Assembly (NCBI GenBank): GCA_030015575.1
Contig: JASDDO010000004.1
Location: forward strand, 321,230,654 to 321,294,653
From: Agapanthus africanus
Taxonomy: Eukaryota; Streptophyta; Magnoliopsida; Asparagales; Amaryllidaceae
Direction of reading: 5' to 3'
DNA length: 64,000 nt
Made by a program: the position numbers and the translations under genes. Below, piece by piece: positions 25,631-37,816 of this stretch. Under the pieces are notes generated by a model, which worked only from the letters and a program-made list of their open reading frames with translations, did no database searches and had not been told where the DNA came from. Within the stretch, counting starts at the first letter, position 1; each line of letters opens with the position of its first letter.

Positions 25631-25800
25631 GAATGCTCAGCATTCAATAAAAGATAAAAATATTGTCGGAACTCAAACCAATGCTTAGCATTGTTAAATG
25701 TTTAACATTTTAACTGAGTGGGCTAAGCCCAAGTTGTCCATAAACCCCTCATTCAGATTAACTGAGCCCATATGCTCATAAATCTCAGATCTTAGTCCCA
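25631..25800. repeat. Third run of short palindromes in T1 LTR
   Basis: GAATGCTCAGCATTC (25631), CAATGCTTAGCATTG (25679), AAATGTTTAACATTT (25696) and GGGCTAAGCCC (25720) occur within 100 bases, all perfect, with 1-5 central bases. Confidence 0.8.
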
Positions 25801-25949
25801 ATTGGACTACAGATCACCCAACCAAAATAGGTTCAAAGGGTACATCTCTTCACTCCTCTGATACATGTCGTTGTAATCCTTCAATGTCTTCAGAGAGGTG
25901 ACGGGTCCCGACAACCATACATTTCATAGGCTATGCCGTTTTTAAACTG

Positions 25950-26270
25950 GACTGTGGGGTCCTTAAACCCATAGACTGTGATGTCCTTAACCTTGGACTG
26001 TGGGGTCCTTAAACACATGGTCTATGATGTCCTTAACATTGGACTGTGGGGTTCTTAAACCCATGGACTATGATGTCCTTAACCTTGGACCGTAATGTCC
26101 CTAAACTAATCAACCGCAATATCCTTAAACCAAACAATAAAGCCCAAATGCTCTTTTGTTGGATCTAAATGATCCCGTTAAGTTGATCTTAGTCTAAAAT
26201 TAGACTAACGTATCCTTAACAAACATTTAAGTTGATCTTAGTCTCAAATGAGACTAACGTATCCTTAAAC
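25950..26270. repeat. 22-23 bp tandem repeat and paired TTAGTCT palindromes
   Basis: Seven or more units of the form GGACTGTGGGGTCCTTAAAC alternate with GACTATGATGTCCTTAACC. They are followed by two copies of TTAGTCT, 6 bases, AGACTAA, whose loops differ (AAAATT and CAAATG). Related GTCCTTAAAC units recur after the T1 gag at 59470-59580. Confidence 0.75.
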
Positions 26271-26385
26271 CCAACCCCAAACCCAAATCTGAGAAAATAC
26301 GGATTTGGACTAATCCACGCTCTACGGGCGACAACATAAATTATTCTCCGTATACAATCCACGGGCAACCAAAAACAAAACAAAC

Positions 26386-28609
26386 TGTAGGGTTCCTAGG
26401 CACGCAAATGAAGTCTAACAAGGCATCAACCATGCCAATTTCAAATTTTATGGGTGCCGAGAAACTCTAATACAGATCGTTAACTAGAATTTTAGGTGAA
26501 ACAGTAAACTAGTTAACAACTTAACTAAAGATAAGAAGCTACAACCTTTGTAGATCCGGTTATCCACTTCCTTAGCTCCACGTAGACGTCTTCTCCTGTC
26601 CAAGTCGGATCTCGGACTCTAGCATCGGCTTCATCGGAGAAATGAACGGACTAGTCGTCGGATACGATGCCGAAGATGATCTAAGTCGAGGTTACACAAG
26701 ATCAAGCTCCATCTTCACCAAGTTATGAAACTTGTGAAGAAAACACCCTATACTACTTGGTAAGAGGTAGAGAGTGAAGAAATAGGAGGTGGGTTCACTT
26801 TAGAATTGGATTTCTCACACTTTTACTCAAGAAGCCATTGATGGTGGCTAGTTTTCTTTCTTGAAGATGAAGAAGAAGAGGAAGATAGAATATGATAAGT
26901 ATTGTTTTAATAGAAATAAAATGAATACTTATCATCTTCTAACTATGGTTATGTGTAGAGATTAGACCATAGTTATTTGGAATGGTTAGGGTTAAGCATG
27001 AAGACAAAATGGTTACATTGGTCAAACCTTCATGAAGCTTCAACAAGCTTCATGATAGTATGAAACCATTTTCTTTTCTTTTATTTATTTGTCAAAAGAA
27101 ATGGATAAATAAATAAGTGAATAAATCAAAACCCTAACCATTATCATAACCATGGTATAAGTCTTAACACAAAGCCAAAATTCATGCATCATCAAACATG
27201 ACACAATGTAGTGCACAAAAGTATATCACATATACAACTTGTGAACTACTTGTGAGAAAATCCATTTAAAGTGAACCAATACTAGTTAATGCAAAGTAAT
27301 ATACCATATATATAATTATACATTAAATCATTAAATCAACACTTGATTCAATGATCCGGTCATGTCGCACATAACCGACTAGTATACAATGTATCGATTT
27401 ATCGAATCAATCTTCGATTCGATAACAAGGTTATATCGCATACAACCAATCGAAACATTCATCGCGAGAATGAAATACGGTATCACATACACGCATTATT
27501 CTCGGTCCCGCACATATCTCATATGCGCTCCTATTTCGTTTCGCTTGAGCCAGGAAACCTCTGTGTAGGACTCTAAAGACTCGTCAATACGCCGGCAGCA
27601 GATGATGATCATATCAAGCACCCACAAGCCGCAAGCGGTCTGCTAAACGTAACAGCCACCCGGGTATTGAGCGATCAGAAGATCGACGATCTAGCCCGCT
27701 CACACTCCTATGAATCCAACCAGTAACACTTACCGTACAGTCCGGTCTGTTCGTCTGATATGTCGCATATCAAGTCTAGGGGTGGTAAACGTCAGACCCC
27801 AGTAACCGATAAGTCCTGCCGATATGAGGCTCATAACGGGTCGAGAAACTACTGGTAACACTTACCAGCAAATCTCTGATCAGCCCTGGCCAGGGACTTC
27901 CCTGTTACGGCCAATCGAGCACAGCGCAACATCAACCCCCAATACCGGGAGAGAAGAAACCCCTCCTATCGCTTATTGCCTCCATGTGACTCGGGACTGT
28001 ACCCAAAGACCACCGTTTTGCACGCCCTCATGGACGTGGTAAGGTGGAGATCAAAGCACAGTAGGAATCACACAAGACTCTATGACGATCTCGGGTCTAC
28101 AGACTAACCTGCACAAGTGTCACCTGAGAACTGCTATCTGACGTGAGGTATAATACCATCTGGGAGTTCTCGGCGAGTCCGTCCAGTGTACCCAGTCTCC
28201 ACTGAGCACCAGTATACCATCTCTGATGTCAAACACTAATGGATATGGGATCATCCATCGCCCATCTCAGGGGTCGAGAAGCGTATACGCTAGTCTACAC
28301 TGGTATATCGATGCCCCATCTCGATACACCCATGACTAGGGACCTTGAAGGATGTACCTATAGACTACCATGCCCCCACTAGTATGATCTGCATCATAGT
28401 CCAGGTAGTCAAGTACACATCCTAAGGGCTTTACCAACATGTAACTATAAGACAGTTTAAAGAGACAAGTGTACATGTTAAGATAAAGAGCAACCAGATA
28501 GCATACTATCATATCGAGCAAGAAAGTCATCTCTATATATGTCCAAGCATCAAATATAATATACATCATCTGTACAATACTGGCCTCTAGGGCATACATA
28601 CAACTAACA
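26386..28609 (-). repeat. O 3' LTR
   Basis: Length 2224 bp, equal to its partner at 54129-56352; about 13 differences in the first 450 bases and fewer later. A frame at 27824-28042 recurs in the other copy and is not a gene. Confidence 0.93.
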
Positions 28610-28623
28610 ATCTCCCACTTGCC
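28610..28623 (-). other. O polypurine tract
   Basis: The minus strand reads GGCAAGTGGGAGAT directly before the 3' LTR; the same tract occurs in B (43627-43640) and A (37803-37816). Confidence 0.85.
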
Positions 28624-30327
28624 CTAGGGCCAGCTGCTGTAGTATCGCATACCGAGCATCCCGAAGAGTCTCTCAAACTGTATCTGGGGAATGGCCTTCG
28701 TGAGTGGATCCGCCGTGTTATTCTTCGTGTCAACCCTCCTGACCTCGATCTTCCGGCGATCAACTATCTCCCGGATCAGGTGATATCGCCTCAGAATATG
28801 CCTGGATCTCTGATGGGACCTAGGTTCCTTGGCCAAAGCCACCGCTCCATTGTTATCGCAATACAAAGGTATTGGTTGCTCAATGGATGGAACCATTCCA
28901 AGTTCAGTAATGAACTTCTTGATCCAGACAGCCTCTTTAGCAGCATCGTTGGCAGCGATGTATTCAGCCTCCATCATCGAGTCTGCCACGGTTTCCTGCT
29001 TGGAACTCTTCCAGCTAACCGCCCCTCCGTAAAGGGTAAAGACAAATCCCGACTGCGACTTAGAGTCGTCCTTATCACTCTGGAAGCTCGAATCGGTAAA
29101 GGACTCCACATGGAGTTCTCCGTTACCATACACCAAGAGCATCTCTTTAGTCCTTCGTAAGTACTTGAGAATGCTCTTCACAGCTGTCCAGTGACTCTCT
29201 CCAGGATCAACTTGATACCTGCTCACTACACTTAGTGAGTATGCTACATCGGGTCTGGTACATAGCATCGCGTACATGATAGAGCCTACAGCCGAAGCAT
29301 AGGGTATCCCTTGCATGCGAGCTCTCTCCAAATCAGTCTTGGGAGACATCTCTTTGGAGAGAGTGACTCCAGAGATCGTGGGAAAGTTCCCACGCTTGGA
29401 TTCTTCCATACTAAACCTCTTTAGTATGGTGTCAATGTACCTGGATTGGGAAAATCCCAATATCCGTTTGGATCTATCTCTATAGATCCTAATTCCCAAT
29501 ATGCAGGAGGCATCACCAAGATCTTTCATTGAGAATCTTTGTGATAAGAAGAGCTTGACCGATTGCAGCATAGGAATATCATTTCCTATCAAGAGTATGT
29601 CGTCCACGTATAATACGAGGAAGACAACCTTACTCTCTGCCATCTTCTTGTAAATACAAGGTTCATCTGGGTTTTTGACGAAATCAAACTCTTTGATAAC
29701 GACATCAAAGCAGATGTTCCAACTCCGCGATGCTTGCTTTAATCCATAAATGGATTTAAGCAGCTTGCACACCTTCCCGCCGCTCCCACTGTCTACGATG
29801 CCCTCCGGTTGAGTCATGTACACGCACTCTTCTAAATCACCATTTAGAAAGGCGGTCTTAACATCCATTTGCCAGATTTCGTAGTCATGATATGCAGCGA
29901 TGGCAAGCATGATCTGGATGGATTTAAGCATAGCCACTGGAGAAAAGGTTTCGTCATAGTCCACACCTGGTCTTTGAAGAAAACCCTTTGCAACAAGTCT
30001 AGCTTTGAAAGTCTCCACTTTCCCATCTACACCAAGTTTCTTCTTGAAGATCCACTTGCTCCCAATGGGTTTTACCCCTTCAGGAGCAACATCCAAAGTC
30101 CATACTTTGTTGGTGTGCATGGATTCCATCTCGGACCGCATAGCATCCAGCCATTTCACTGAGTCCCTACTCGTGATGGCCTGCTCGAAGCTAGTTGGGT
30201 CATCATCCTCCATGATGCAATCCTCGCTTCCACCGTCAATGAGAAAACCGTAGTATCTCTCAGGTGGAGGAGATACCCTACTAGATCGACGGAGAGGCTG
30301 GGGTTCGTCGAGTTCTACTGAATCCTC
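28624..30327 (-). CDS. pol: O pol, C-terminal part: reverse transcriptase and RNase H
   Basis: About 565 residues up to the A insertion. The linker motif SPPPERYYGFLIDG is followed by the RT domain (WIFKKKLG, KARLVAKGF, WQMDVKTAFLNG, catalytic FLVLYVDDILLIG) and RNase H (SFTDSSFQSD, MEAEYIAANDAAKEA, LYCDNNGAVAL). It ends GMRYYSSWP just before the polypurine tract, as in B. It continues the frame of 39929-41502: removing A and one TCCTC copy leaves the frame intact. No stop or frameshift is seen. The frame runs 27 bases further into the A LTR, giving a false start at 30354. Confidence 0.9.
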   Translation of the reverse strand, partial: EDSVELDEPQPLRRSSRVSPPPERYYGFLIDGGSEDCIMEDDDPTSFEQAITSRDSVKWLDAMRSEMESMHTNKVWTLDVAPEGVKPIGSKWIFKKKLGVDGKVETFKARLVAKGFLQRPGVDYDETFSPVAMLKSIQIMLAIAAYHDYEIWQMDVKTAFLNGDLEECVYMTQPEGIVDSGSGGKVCKLLKSIYGLKQASRSWNICFDVVIKEFDFVKNPDEPCIYKKMAESKVVFLVLYVDDILLIGNDIPMLQSVKLFLSQRFSMKDLGDASCILGIRIYRDRSKRILGFSQSRYIDTILKRFSMEESKRGNFPTISGVTLSKEMSPKTDLERARMQGIPYASAVGSIMYAMLCTRPDVAYSLSVVSRYQVDPGESHWTAVKSILKYLRRTKEMLLVYGNGELHVESFTDSSFQSDKDDSKSQSGFVFTLYGGAVSWKSSKQETVADSMMEAEYIAANDAAKEAVWIKKFITELGMVPSIEQPIPLYCDNNGAVALAKEPRSHQRSRHILRRYHLIREIVDRRKIEVRRVDTKNNTADPLTKAIPQIQFERLFGMLGMRYYSSWP

Positions 30328-32440
30328 TGTTGGAGATAGTGCCCTCATAGTCAATTATTGGATCGCAGGTACGTGATTGCAATGATTGCGGAGGACCTAT
30401 CCCGGTAGGACAGTCTTACTCGAAATGATAGTATGCTATCTGGCTTGCCTTTATCAGTCGTGTACATGTTCAGGTGACTGATTGCATGTTACACTTTGAT
30501 AGAGCCCTTAGGATCTTGCTTTACTACCAACTGTATGATGGCGATCATATACGTGAGAGTTGGGTAGTTTATATGCATATCCTTAATTGTGGTCCCTAGT
30601 CGTGGGAGTTTCGAGACAGGGCATCGATACTCCGGAGTAGACTAGTGTGTACAGTCGAGACCCCGACGAGGGGCGGTGGCCGGTCTCACAAGCCACTGGT
30701 GTAGTTGGATCACCTAAGATGTATACAGGTGCTCATTGGGTTATGAGTACACCGGACAGGACTCGCCGGGAATCTGCTAGTTAGTACTATACCTATCGTC
30801 AGATAGCAGTTCCCTGGTGACATGTGTACAGGTTAGTTCATCGACCTGAGGTCGTCATTTGTCTCGTGTGAGTTCCCACTGTGCTTTGATTTCTACCCTA
30901 CCACGGCTCAAAGGAGTCGTGCAAACAGGTAGCTTTTGGGTACAGTCCCGAGCCATATGGAGGCACGTGAGCGGATCGGCAGGGGATTCGTCTCTCCCGG
31001 TATTGGGGGCGAGATCGTGCTGTGTCTAGGAGAGCCATTATGCAAAGCCCTCGGCCGAGGCAGGAGATTTACTGGTAGGTATTCCAGTAGTATCTCAGTG
31101 CGTTATTGGGCTTCACTCCGACGCGACTTATACTGCTATTGGGGGTCTGACGTTGCTAGCCCCCTAGGCGGATATGCGATACTCATAGACGAACGGACCG
31201 GACTGTATATACATTGTCACTGTTAGGCTCAGTAGGGTTTTCGGAGGAGTTCGCTCATCGGTCTCCCTTGAGTTCGCTCCTCGGCCACCCTTGAGGTCAG
31301 TCCATGGGCAGCCGTTACGCATAGCTAGTGCCGCTGACGGTTTGTGGTTAAAACCCACTGCCAGGGTGCTGACGAGTCATTAGAGTCCCCCACAGACTGT
31401 TTCCCAAGTTCGGGCGAAACGTTGTAGAGGCCGTATGGTTTTATGGCAGGGTTCGGAAAATGCACGTGCGTTTACGCACGTGTCGATTTTCGGACAGATG
31501 ATACTGGTCGGCTTTGGTTTAAGCCGGATCCGAGTATTATATTAAGTAGGTATAATATCTTTGTCTCAGTTGCATTTGTATTCGGTCGTAATACAAATGC
31601 GGGTATATTTATACAGTTTCGGGGTTGTCCTGAAATTCGTTTCAGGATCACTTTTGGAAGTTGCCAGTTTCCAGTTTTCTATCAGCCGTCTTTTAACATT
31701 TGGTTAAAGGCGGATTTATCTTTTCATGGATGAGAGTGAGTCGTGCTTCTGGAAGGTTCTAGAAGGTTCTAGAATTTGTGACTAAGCTTTGTGACTCATG
31801 CTTTGATTTCATTACTTTCTTGTTTTGCTTAAGATATTTAAGCAAGATATTTTCTTTGTGTTCACATAAGCTTTATGCGTAAGGTCACCCCCTTTCTCCT
31901 ACGGTCACCCTCCTCCTTCTCTATATAAGAAAGGCCCCTCCCCTCTCTCATTTGGACACTTGATTCAAGAGAGAAAAGATTATGATAGTATTCGGGGTGT
32001 ATGGAATTTTACAGTTCATTTCATTCCATCACCCGATTTCCACGGCAACTTCATTAACCGATCGTCCACGGATTTGGACGAAGTGAGACAAAGTCATCTA
32101 CTCATTCTCTACATCAATCTTGGTCGTCTCTTTTAGCAAACTTGACGATCGAGTTGCCTCGAGTCAGAGGCGGGAGCCCGTTTAAAGAACCGATCATGTG
32201 GTGCCACTTCGACGAGGACATCGGAGATCGACGAGATCGGAGCAGCCGCAACGGAGCGTGGGATGATGGTTGAAGAACGAAGGACTCGGATCGTTCGGTA
32301 TAACATTCCTACACTCTTTACAGTTTGTTAGTTTAGCAATAATGGCAGATCCGGGTTAAAGTATACGATAGCGCCAAGTTTAAAAGTTTTGTTCCGCATT
32401 TGGCGTCTGTAGACGGCCGGGGCGCTAGCGTAGACTTACA
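30328..32440 (+). repeat. A 5' LTR
   Basis: It carries a TATA box at 31922-31929 (TATATAAG) followed by CT-rich sequence, where transcription probably starts. A block at 30936-31226 has an open frame that is also visible, broken by indels, in the LTRs of C1 and B, reflecting conserved LTR DNA rather than a gene. Confidence 0.95.
31922..31929 (+). promoter_or_regulatory. TATA box of A 5' LTR
   Basis: TATATAAG followed by AAGGCCCCTCCCCTCTCTC; the same box is at 39410-39417 in the 3' LTR. Confidence 0.7.
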
Positions 32441-32441
32441 G

Positions 32442-32453
32442 TGGTATCAGAGC
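32442..32453 (+). other. A primer-binding site (initiator Met tRNA)
   Basis: TGGTATCAGAGC lies one base after the 5' LTR end, a match to the sequence used by the other copia elements. Confidence 0.92.
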
Positions 32454-33867
32454 CTCACCATTTTGCTATACTAACTTGTGCTAACGCGTTTAAAACATCG
32501 ATCCGACCGAAAATCGAAAAACACAAAAATCCTAGCCGACAGTTTCTGTTGATTTTAAACGGTGTCAAAATTGATTTCTGTATATCTTAAAAATCAGTGC
32601 AGGGTTTTCTAAGACATCTGAGAAAAGACGGTCACGTGATCCCACTAAAGCGCCGCGCTTCCGCGGTCAAACCTAGGGTTTGACCGCGGAACCGCCGCGC
32701 TTCAGAGGGAACAGTGCACCAGTTTTTCTCAATTGGCTTTATTTGGGATTTTGTGATTTTTGGTATATATCATTTACGCCCAGGTTTTGTTACTGTTCAC
32801 CAGTAAGCCGTGGGGCCCACTTTTTGATATTTGGTCTTTGGTCGATCGTAATTTAAACACGTTAGTTTACAGTGCTTACATTATATCTCCGACCGGGAAT
32901 GTCATTTGATCGGTAAACCGCGTTTGATTGCTATAGTTCTTTTAGACGGGTTTGCGAACGTGACATTCGCGTTGATGTTCTGTGTTGTGCTGTAATGTTG
33001 CGGATTTGTCGTGGTGGATAGCAGTGTGCAATGATTGTACAGTTTGAGTTTATTTGTACTTTTGATATTGCGGGGCGAGCGTCCAACTTGTGGACTGCCG
33101 TCACTGCCTGTTGTATAATATTCTTTTGGGGCACGACCAGGTTGCGGTCGATGTACCTGTTGTACTATTTTTCATTACTGTACTAGGTTTTGCCCCGAGA
33201 CGGAGTGCACGGATAGCCGGGTTCGGGAAAGCAACGGGTCCGCATCTCATGGCTTTGAGAGGCAGAGGGGCCCCACTTCAGAATTGGCAGACTATTCGCC
33301 GCACTCGTAGGGGGTACAGGTTGACCCAAGGAGGGGTGCTCAATTTACCGGATTCCGTGAAGTGCCGGGTGTTCCATTCACTATGCAGTGGGGACTACCT
33401 CGCTTCAGGTTTTGGTGGGTAACTTGCCGCACCCGTAGGGGTCTAGGTTTCATTGCACAGGCTATCCACACGACAGGGGAACGTCGAGTTTCAGCAGCGG
33501 CTCTGTGAAACTCGGGGATCCCAGATATCTGTATTGTTCTGTTATGCTTATTACTTTTCTGTAATGTTGCATACTATCACGCCTGGAGCGATTATTGTAT
33601 ATTGGCTTATATACTATTAGATGTTGTATATGTTTTACACCCGCGCTAGTGCAGTCCCCGCTCTGTCGTTAGTTAAGTAACCTAACGAGTGATGACGGGA
33701 CCCAGTAACGAATGCGGATGGCATATACGTACATTTTATTTTCGTTCTTTTCTGGTGTGATTGATTGATGGGACTGCGTTGATTCTGATCAATGCAAAGT
33801 AAAACAAACCTGTATACCGTTGTTGGAACAATTTAAAAAGTGTTATTGCAAAGACGTTTCCTTTTGT

Positions 33868-34100
33868 TATGCATAGCGGTATTCAGTGGAATATCCAGCA
33901 CCTCATTTGACGAGGCAAGGGCCGATATCCCTTCACCGGGACCGACCCCTTGGACAGAAGTTTGCGTCAGAGTAATAACTTCACTATAGTCGATTACATG
34001 TTGCTTTGCATAGCGGTATTCAGTGGAATATCCTGCACCTCATTCCACGAGGAAAGAGCCGAGATCCCTTTATCGGGAGTGACCTCTTTAGCAAAAGGTT
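33868..34100. repeat. Duplicated leader block in A
   Basis: Two copies about 140 bp apart, each with CATAGCGGTATTCAGTGGAA, then CACCTCATT, CGAGG and a CCCTT/CGGGA pair. The same duplication in opposite orientation is in the O leader (52053-52150 and 52195-52290); C1 and B do not show it. Confidence 0.7.
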
Positions 34101-34238
34101 TTCGCCACTATATTTTAAAAAAACTATCAGGTTCCTTCAGCGATATCAAGTTCACTACGTTAAAGGTTTTTCGCCAAAAACCAACCGTAGCCCTCCGTCG
34201 TTTCTTATGGATGGTCAGTAGTATTCAAGCTATGTTTG

Positions 34239-34431
34239 TTGGCATACGTCAAGGCATAGTGTTTGGTAGCTGCTGGGTATTCATTTGTTGCATAGATAGA
34301 TGAGTTGGTTTGGGACAGTCGTATTACCTTGTTGGCATACGTCAAGGGTATGTACGGGTGGGTTCAAATTAACAAGATAATGACGGGCAGAACTTGACAT
34401 GTGACTTATGATTTGTTGGCATACGTCAAGG
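34239..34431 (+). repeat. Leader hairpin triplet in A
   Basis: The core TTGGCATACGTCAAGG starts at 34239, 34332 and 34416, with different flanking arms; the third is enclosed by CTTATGA and TCATAAG. Confidence 0.8.
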
Positions 34432-34770
34432 TCATAAGAGCATGGGGCAAGAAAATGATATCGGGAGTTTCTAAAGAAACTGAAACTTGCCAAGTATGCG
34501 CATACCTTCTGGAGTATGAATAACGTGGATGCATTCCATCACGTTAACATGCGATGAGAGTTGGATCCCGATTCCCACTGATGAGTTGGTTTACTCTTCG
34601 GGTGATCCCGATTGATTCTTCTTTAGGTTTGGAGGAGAATTTGACAGGACAGTGGGAGGTTTCCGGATTAGATAAAGTGATGACCATTCTGATCTAGGTT
34701 AGAGTGCACGCAGAGTGTTTCTTTTCTCTCTCTCTCTTTGGCAGCGACCTTTGACCGACCCTAGACTATG

Positions 34771-37700
34771 ACTCAGTGACCAGGTTGACCGAACCTTCTT
34801 AAAATACTGGCTTTTGGATTGTCTGAGTTGCATAAGTCATTGCCACTCCTTCTTCTACCCTTTGAATTTCTCAGAACACCCGTATTACTACGGATATCCA
34901 CTTCCATTGGATAGATCCATCGTATGGTTATATACGAACTCGAAGGGACTTCTTCGGGGATGGATCCAGGTTCAGGAGAAATAGAATTGGTTTATTCAGT
35001 TGTCTTTTATTATCACCTTCTCTCAGGTTGCGAGAGCTCCTTGGTTTAGGAGAGTACACCTATTACGCCTATTGGATAGTCTTATTCCAAACCATAGGCT
35101 GGTGCCGAAAGGTAGGGAATGAAGAAAACCAATTAGCCTAAATAGGGTGTGCAGAAGGAAATATGTAAAGACAAAATAAAGGGATTAGAAAGAGGACAAA
35201 GTAAATTGCGACTGATATCATTCACGACCAAAACCGCGTACTTCATCGCCGCTCCTATTTCACCTTTAAAAAGAATAAGGTATTATTCAGTTGTCTTTTA
35301 TCGTCACCTTCTCTCGAGATGCGAGTACTCCTTGGTTTAGGAGGGTACACCTATTATGCTTACTGGATAGTCTTCTTCCAAACCATAGGCTGGTGCCGAA
35401 CGGTAAGGAAGGAAGAAAACCAGTTAGCCTAACGATGGTGTACAGAAGGTAACGACTAAAGACAAATAAAGGGATTTGGAGAGATGGCAATAAAATATAC
35501 GGTTGAAGTCATGAATTGGATTATGGAAGAGGCATTGCTATGAATACCAGGATACCCCTACGAAACATTTTCATGTTTCAGTGCATTGTTAAAGAAAAAC
35601 TGTTTTCCCGATTAGACACTTACTCCAAGGGTATGTATTTACCAGGTTTCATTCTCATATCTGTATGGTTTTACAGATGATGAGTGGGAGTAAGATATTG
35701 GGAATTAGGTGATCATCCTCATTATATCGGAATTCGTTGCAATTGGTGATATTTGAGGAAATCGCCAGGGTACAGTTTTCTACCTACGACGCACAGGTTT
35801 TGAGTTGTTTAACTCAGCGGACTTATACAGAGTATTGTATGTTGTCCAAGTGTCCATCAGGACAAAGGGGTAGATCCTCGTACCATGTTCTGTTTACTTA
35901 TAACTTCTCTAGTATTTAGACAAGTGTTTCGTAGAAATACAAGGTCTAAGTTTTGAGAAGTTGTGGGTATAAGAATAAAGTAGAGAACCAGGTATCACAA
36001 GTATCGGGATTCTTCAAAGAAATCGAAGATGTAGATTCTTGTGATTGGTATTCAGATAATAGTGATGGTTTTGAGAAACGAGTTTTTCTCTTTCAGGTTA
36101 CTCATAATTGGATGGTTTCCTAAGTTGAGTAATGCTGATTAGCCTCTTTCCATTAAGTTGATATGCACTGGAGACAGATGCATGGATTTGAATATGGTTC
36201 CAAATTAAATTAGTGCCAAAGTTTCTATATTAGATATAGAATAGTTCGTACCTTAAAAGAAATTAAGGTACGGGGAGTTGTCCAGCTTATGATTAAAACC
36301 AGACACTGGATAACTCAGGGCACGTTTCTGTAATGGCTGTTTGTGGGTTGACCCTGGCTATGACGAGGGTTGATATTCTACCATTTAGAAGATCAATAGT
36401 GATATTGTTCTTGACTCGCCACAGTTTTAGTAAAAATGGATCTTTTTCAGAAAACAGTAGTGGGAGTATGGTAGAACTGGAAGTGATTCCAGAACCGCGA
36501 ACGATTACGGAAAAAAAAAAATTTAATAGGACCTATACATTCAATCAGGTTTGACATTCCAATAGCCACTCCGCAGGTATGGTAGGTAACCTCAGACACC
36601 CGAGAGGTACTTCGGTAGCCTCAAGGACGGTGACAGGGAGGTTCTTATCTACCCAGACTTGACACTACTGTTGTTCCAGGATATGAGACCCGGTAGGAGG
36701 GTTGTCGTAGTCAGTGGGAGCAACGGAAGCGTGGTGGGCAAGTAGCTTATGTCTATTTATAGACTTGAGCAGTTATAGCGGAGATAGATCATCTAATTTT
36801 GATGTGACGGTCATGAGTTTGACTTCAATCAGAATAGGGGATGGATCAGTTAAGAAGGTAGTAGGGTGTGATGTCATGGTATCTGGATGACATACACAGA
36901 ATAGGAAGTAAAATTTCTATACTACGATCGGTTGTACTGTGGTCGTCACACAGTTGTTTCTCCAGACAGGATATGGATATAATATTTGACATTTTGGTTT
37001 CTAGATCTATGGTTTTAGATCTGGATTTGGGTAGTTTCCCAATGTGGGTACTTTGACAGATATTCTAATGGTTTTTGGAATAGTTGACTCCTAGCATGGT
37101 GGTGTACCTGCAGGTGATGGGGTCACCCTCTCTAAAGGTGTCGTACAGACTAAAAGGGAGAGGGATGTGCATGATTGGCAGATCACTTGCTTAGGCAATT
37201 GAGTCAATCATGAGATGTCAAGTACCACACCAAATGTTGGTTTTGCACTAGATGCAATAAGTTTGTATTAATCCTATCCTGGAGAAACATAAAGAAGCAG
37301 TTATAGAACATAAGTACATGTTCTACGGATTTGATGACGGCAGCCTCCTTCGGGAGACGATTATCATTCCAGGCTTCAAAGGTGACGTGGATGACAGAGT
37401 GACTGTCAGAGTTTTAGTTTTTCCTTCTGACGAAGAGGGACAGTATTGTGGACAGGTGGTCCAACAGGATACTGTGGGAAGCAAGGTGCCCGATACTGAT
37501 TAGGTTCAGTGATCGATTCAGTCTAAGAAGTTTGGATATGGAGTTCATATATGAACTAAGGTCCCATCAGATATCCAGACATATTCTAAGACAGGTACTA
37601 CTCAATTCGGGAGATGGCTTTCTCCGCGAACTTGAGATTAAGAGAGATACAGAAAGATACTTCTAGGCGGATCCACTCACCGAGGCTATTTCTCGAACAC

Positions 37701-37802
37701 AATAGTTTTACAAACGGGCTTTGTGAAACTGATTAGTAGAGGAGTTGGATGTTCGGTTTCACATGGGCTGTGAGTAGTCGACATCGCAATATTAGCCTTG
37801 AG
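34771..37802 (+). pseudogene. A interior: remnants of copia pol, no open gene
   Basis: About 3 kb without a long open frame. A direct duplication of about 190 bp is at 34997-35182 and 35284-35475. Scraps of copia pol appear in order: 36440-36500 encodes SSGSMVELEVIPEPRTITE, the linker after the integrase; 36600-36650 gives PERYFGSLKDGDRE; 37660-37690 gives ADPLTEA from the RNase H end. The spacing is shorter than in B, so deletions have occurred. Gag, protease and integrase cores are not recognisable. Confidence 0.7.
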
Positions 37803-37816
37803 TGCAAGTGGGAGAT
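37803..37816 (+). other. A polypurine tract
   Basis: TGCAAGTGGGAGAT directly before the 3' LTR. Confidence 0.85.

Larger units (their letters stand above)
24388..26385 (+). repeat. T1 5' LTR, left segment
   Basis: Assigned to an LTR because it holds a TATA box (24748) and connects, across the O insertion, to 56353-56658, which ends in AACA before a primer-site-like motif and a gag gene. The LTR start is displaced by G1 and lies outside the window. It contains, in order, a dense field of short inverted repeats (24421-25240), GCGC repeats (25250-25590), more short palindromes (25631-25800) and a 22-23 bp tandem repeat (25950-26130). No gene seen; frames such as 25318-25539 are products of the GCGC repeats. 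Confidence 0.65.
32454..34770 (+). other. A untranslated leader
   Basis: Holds the long stem-loop (33625-33725), a duplicated block (33868-33960 and 34004-34100, around TAGCGGTATTCAGTGGAATATCC, seen also in O) and the hairpin triplet (34239, 34332, 34416). It ends in a pyrimidine tract TTTCTCTCTCTCTCTTTGGCAG near 34740, the place where gag starts in B. No gag ATG frame follows. The frame at 33090-33422 is not conserved. Confidence 0.75.

Noticed and set aside
30936-31226. An open frame of 96 codons in the A LTR, repeated at 38425-38715, with related frames in C1 (3939-4133) and B (42892-43107)
   Set aside because: The conservation is of LTR DNA; indels break the frame between subfamilies and no protein motif is seen.
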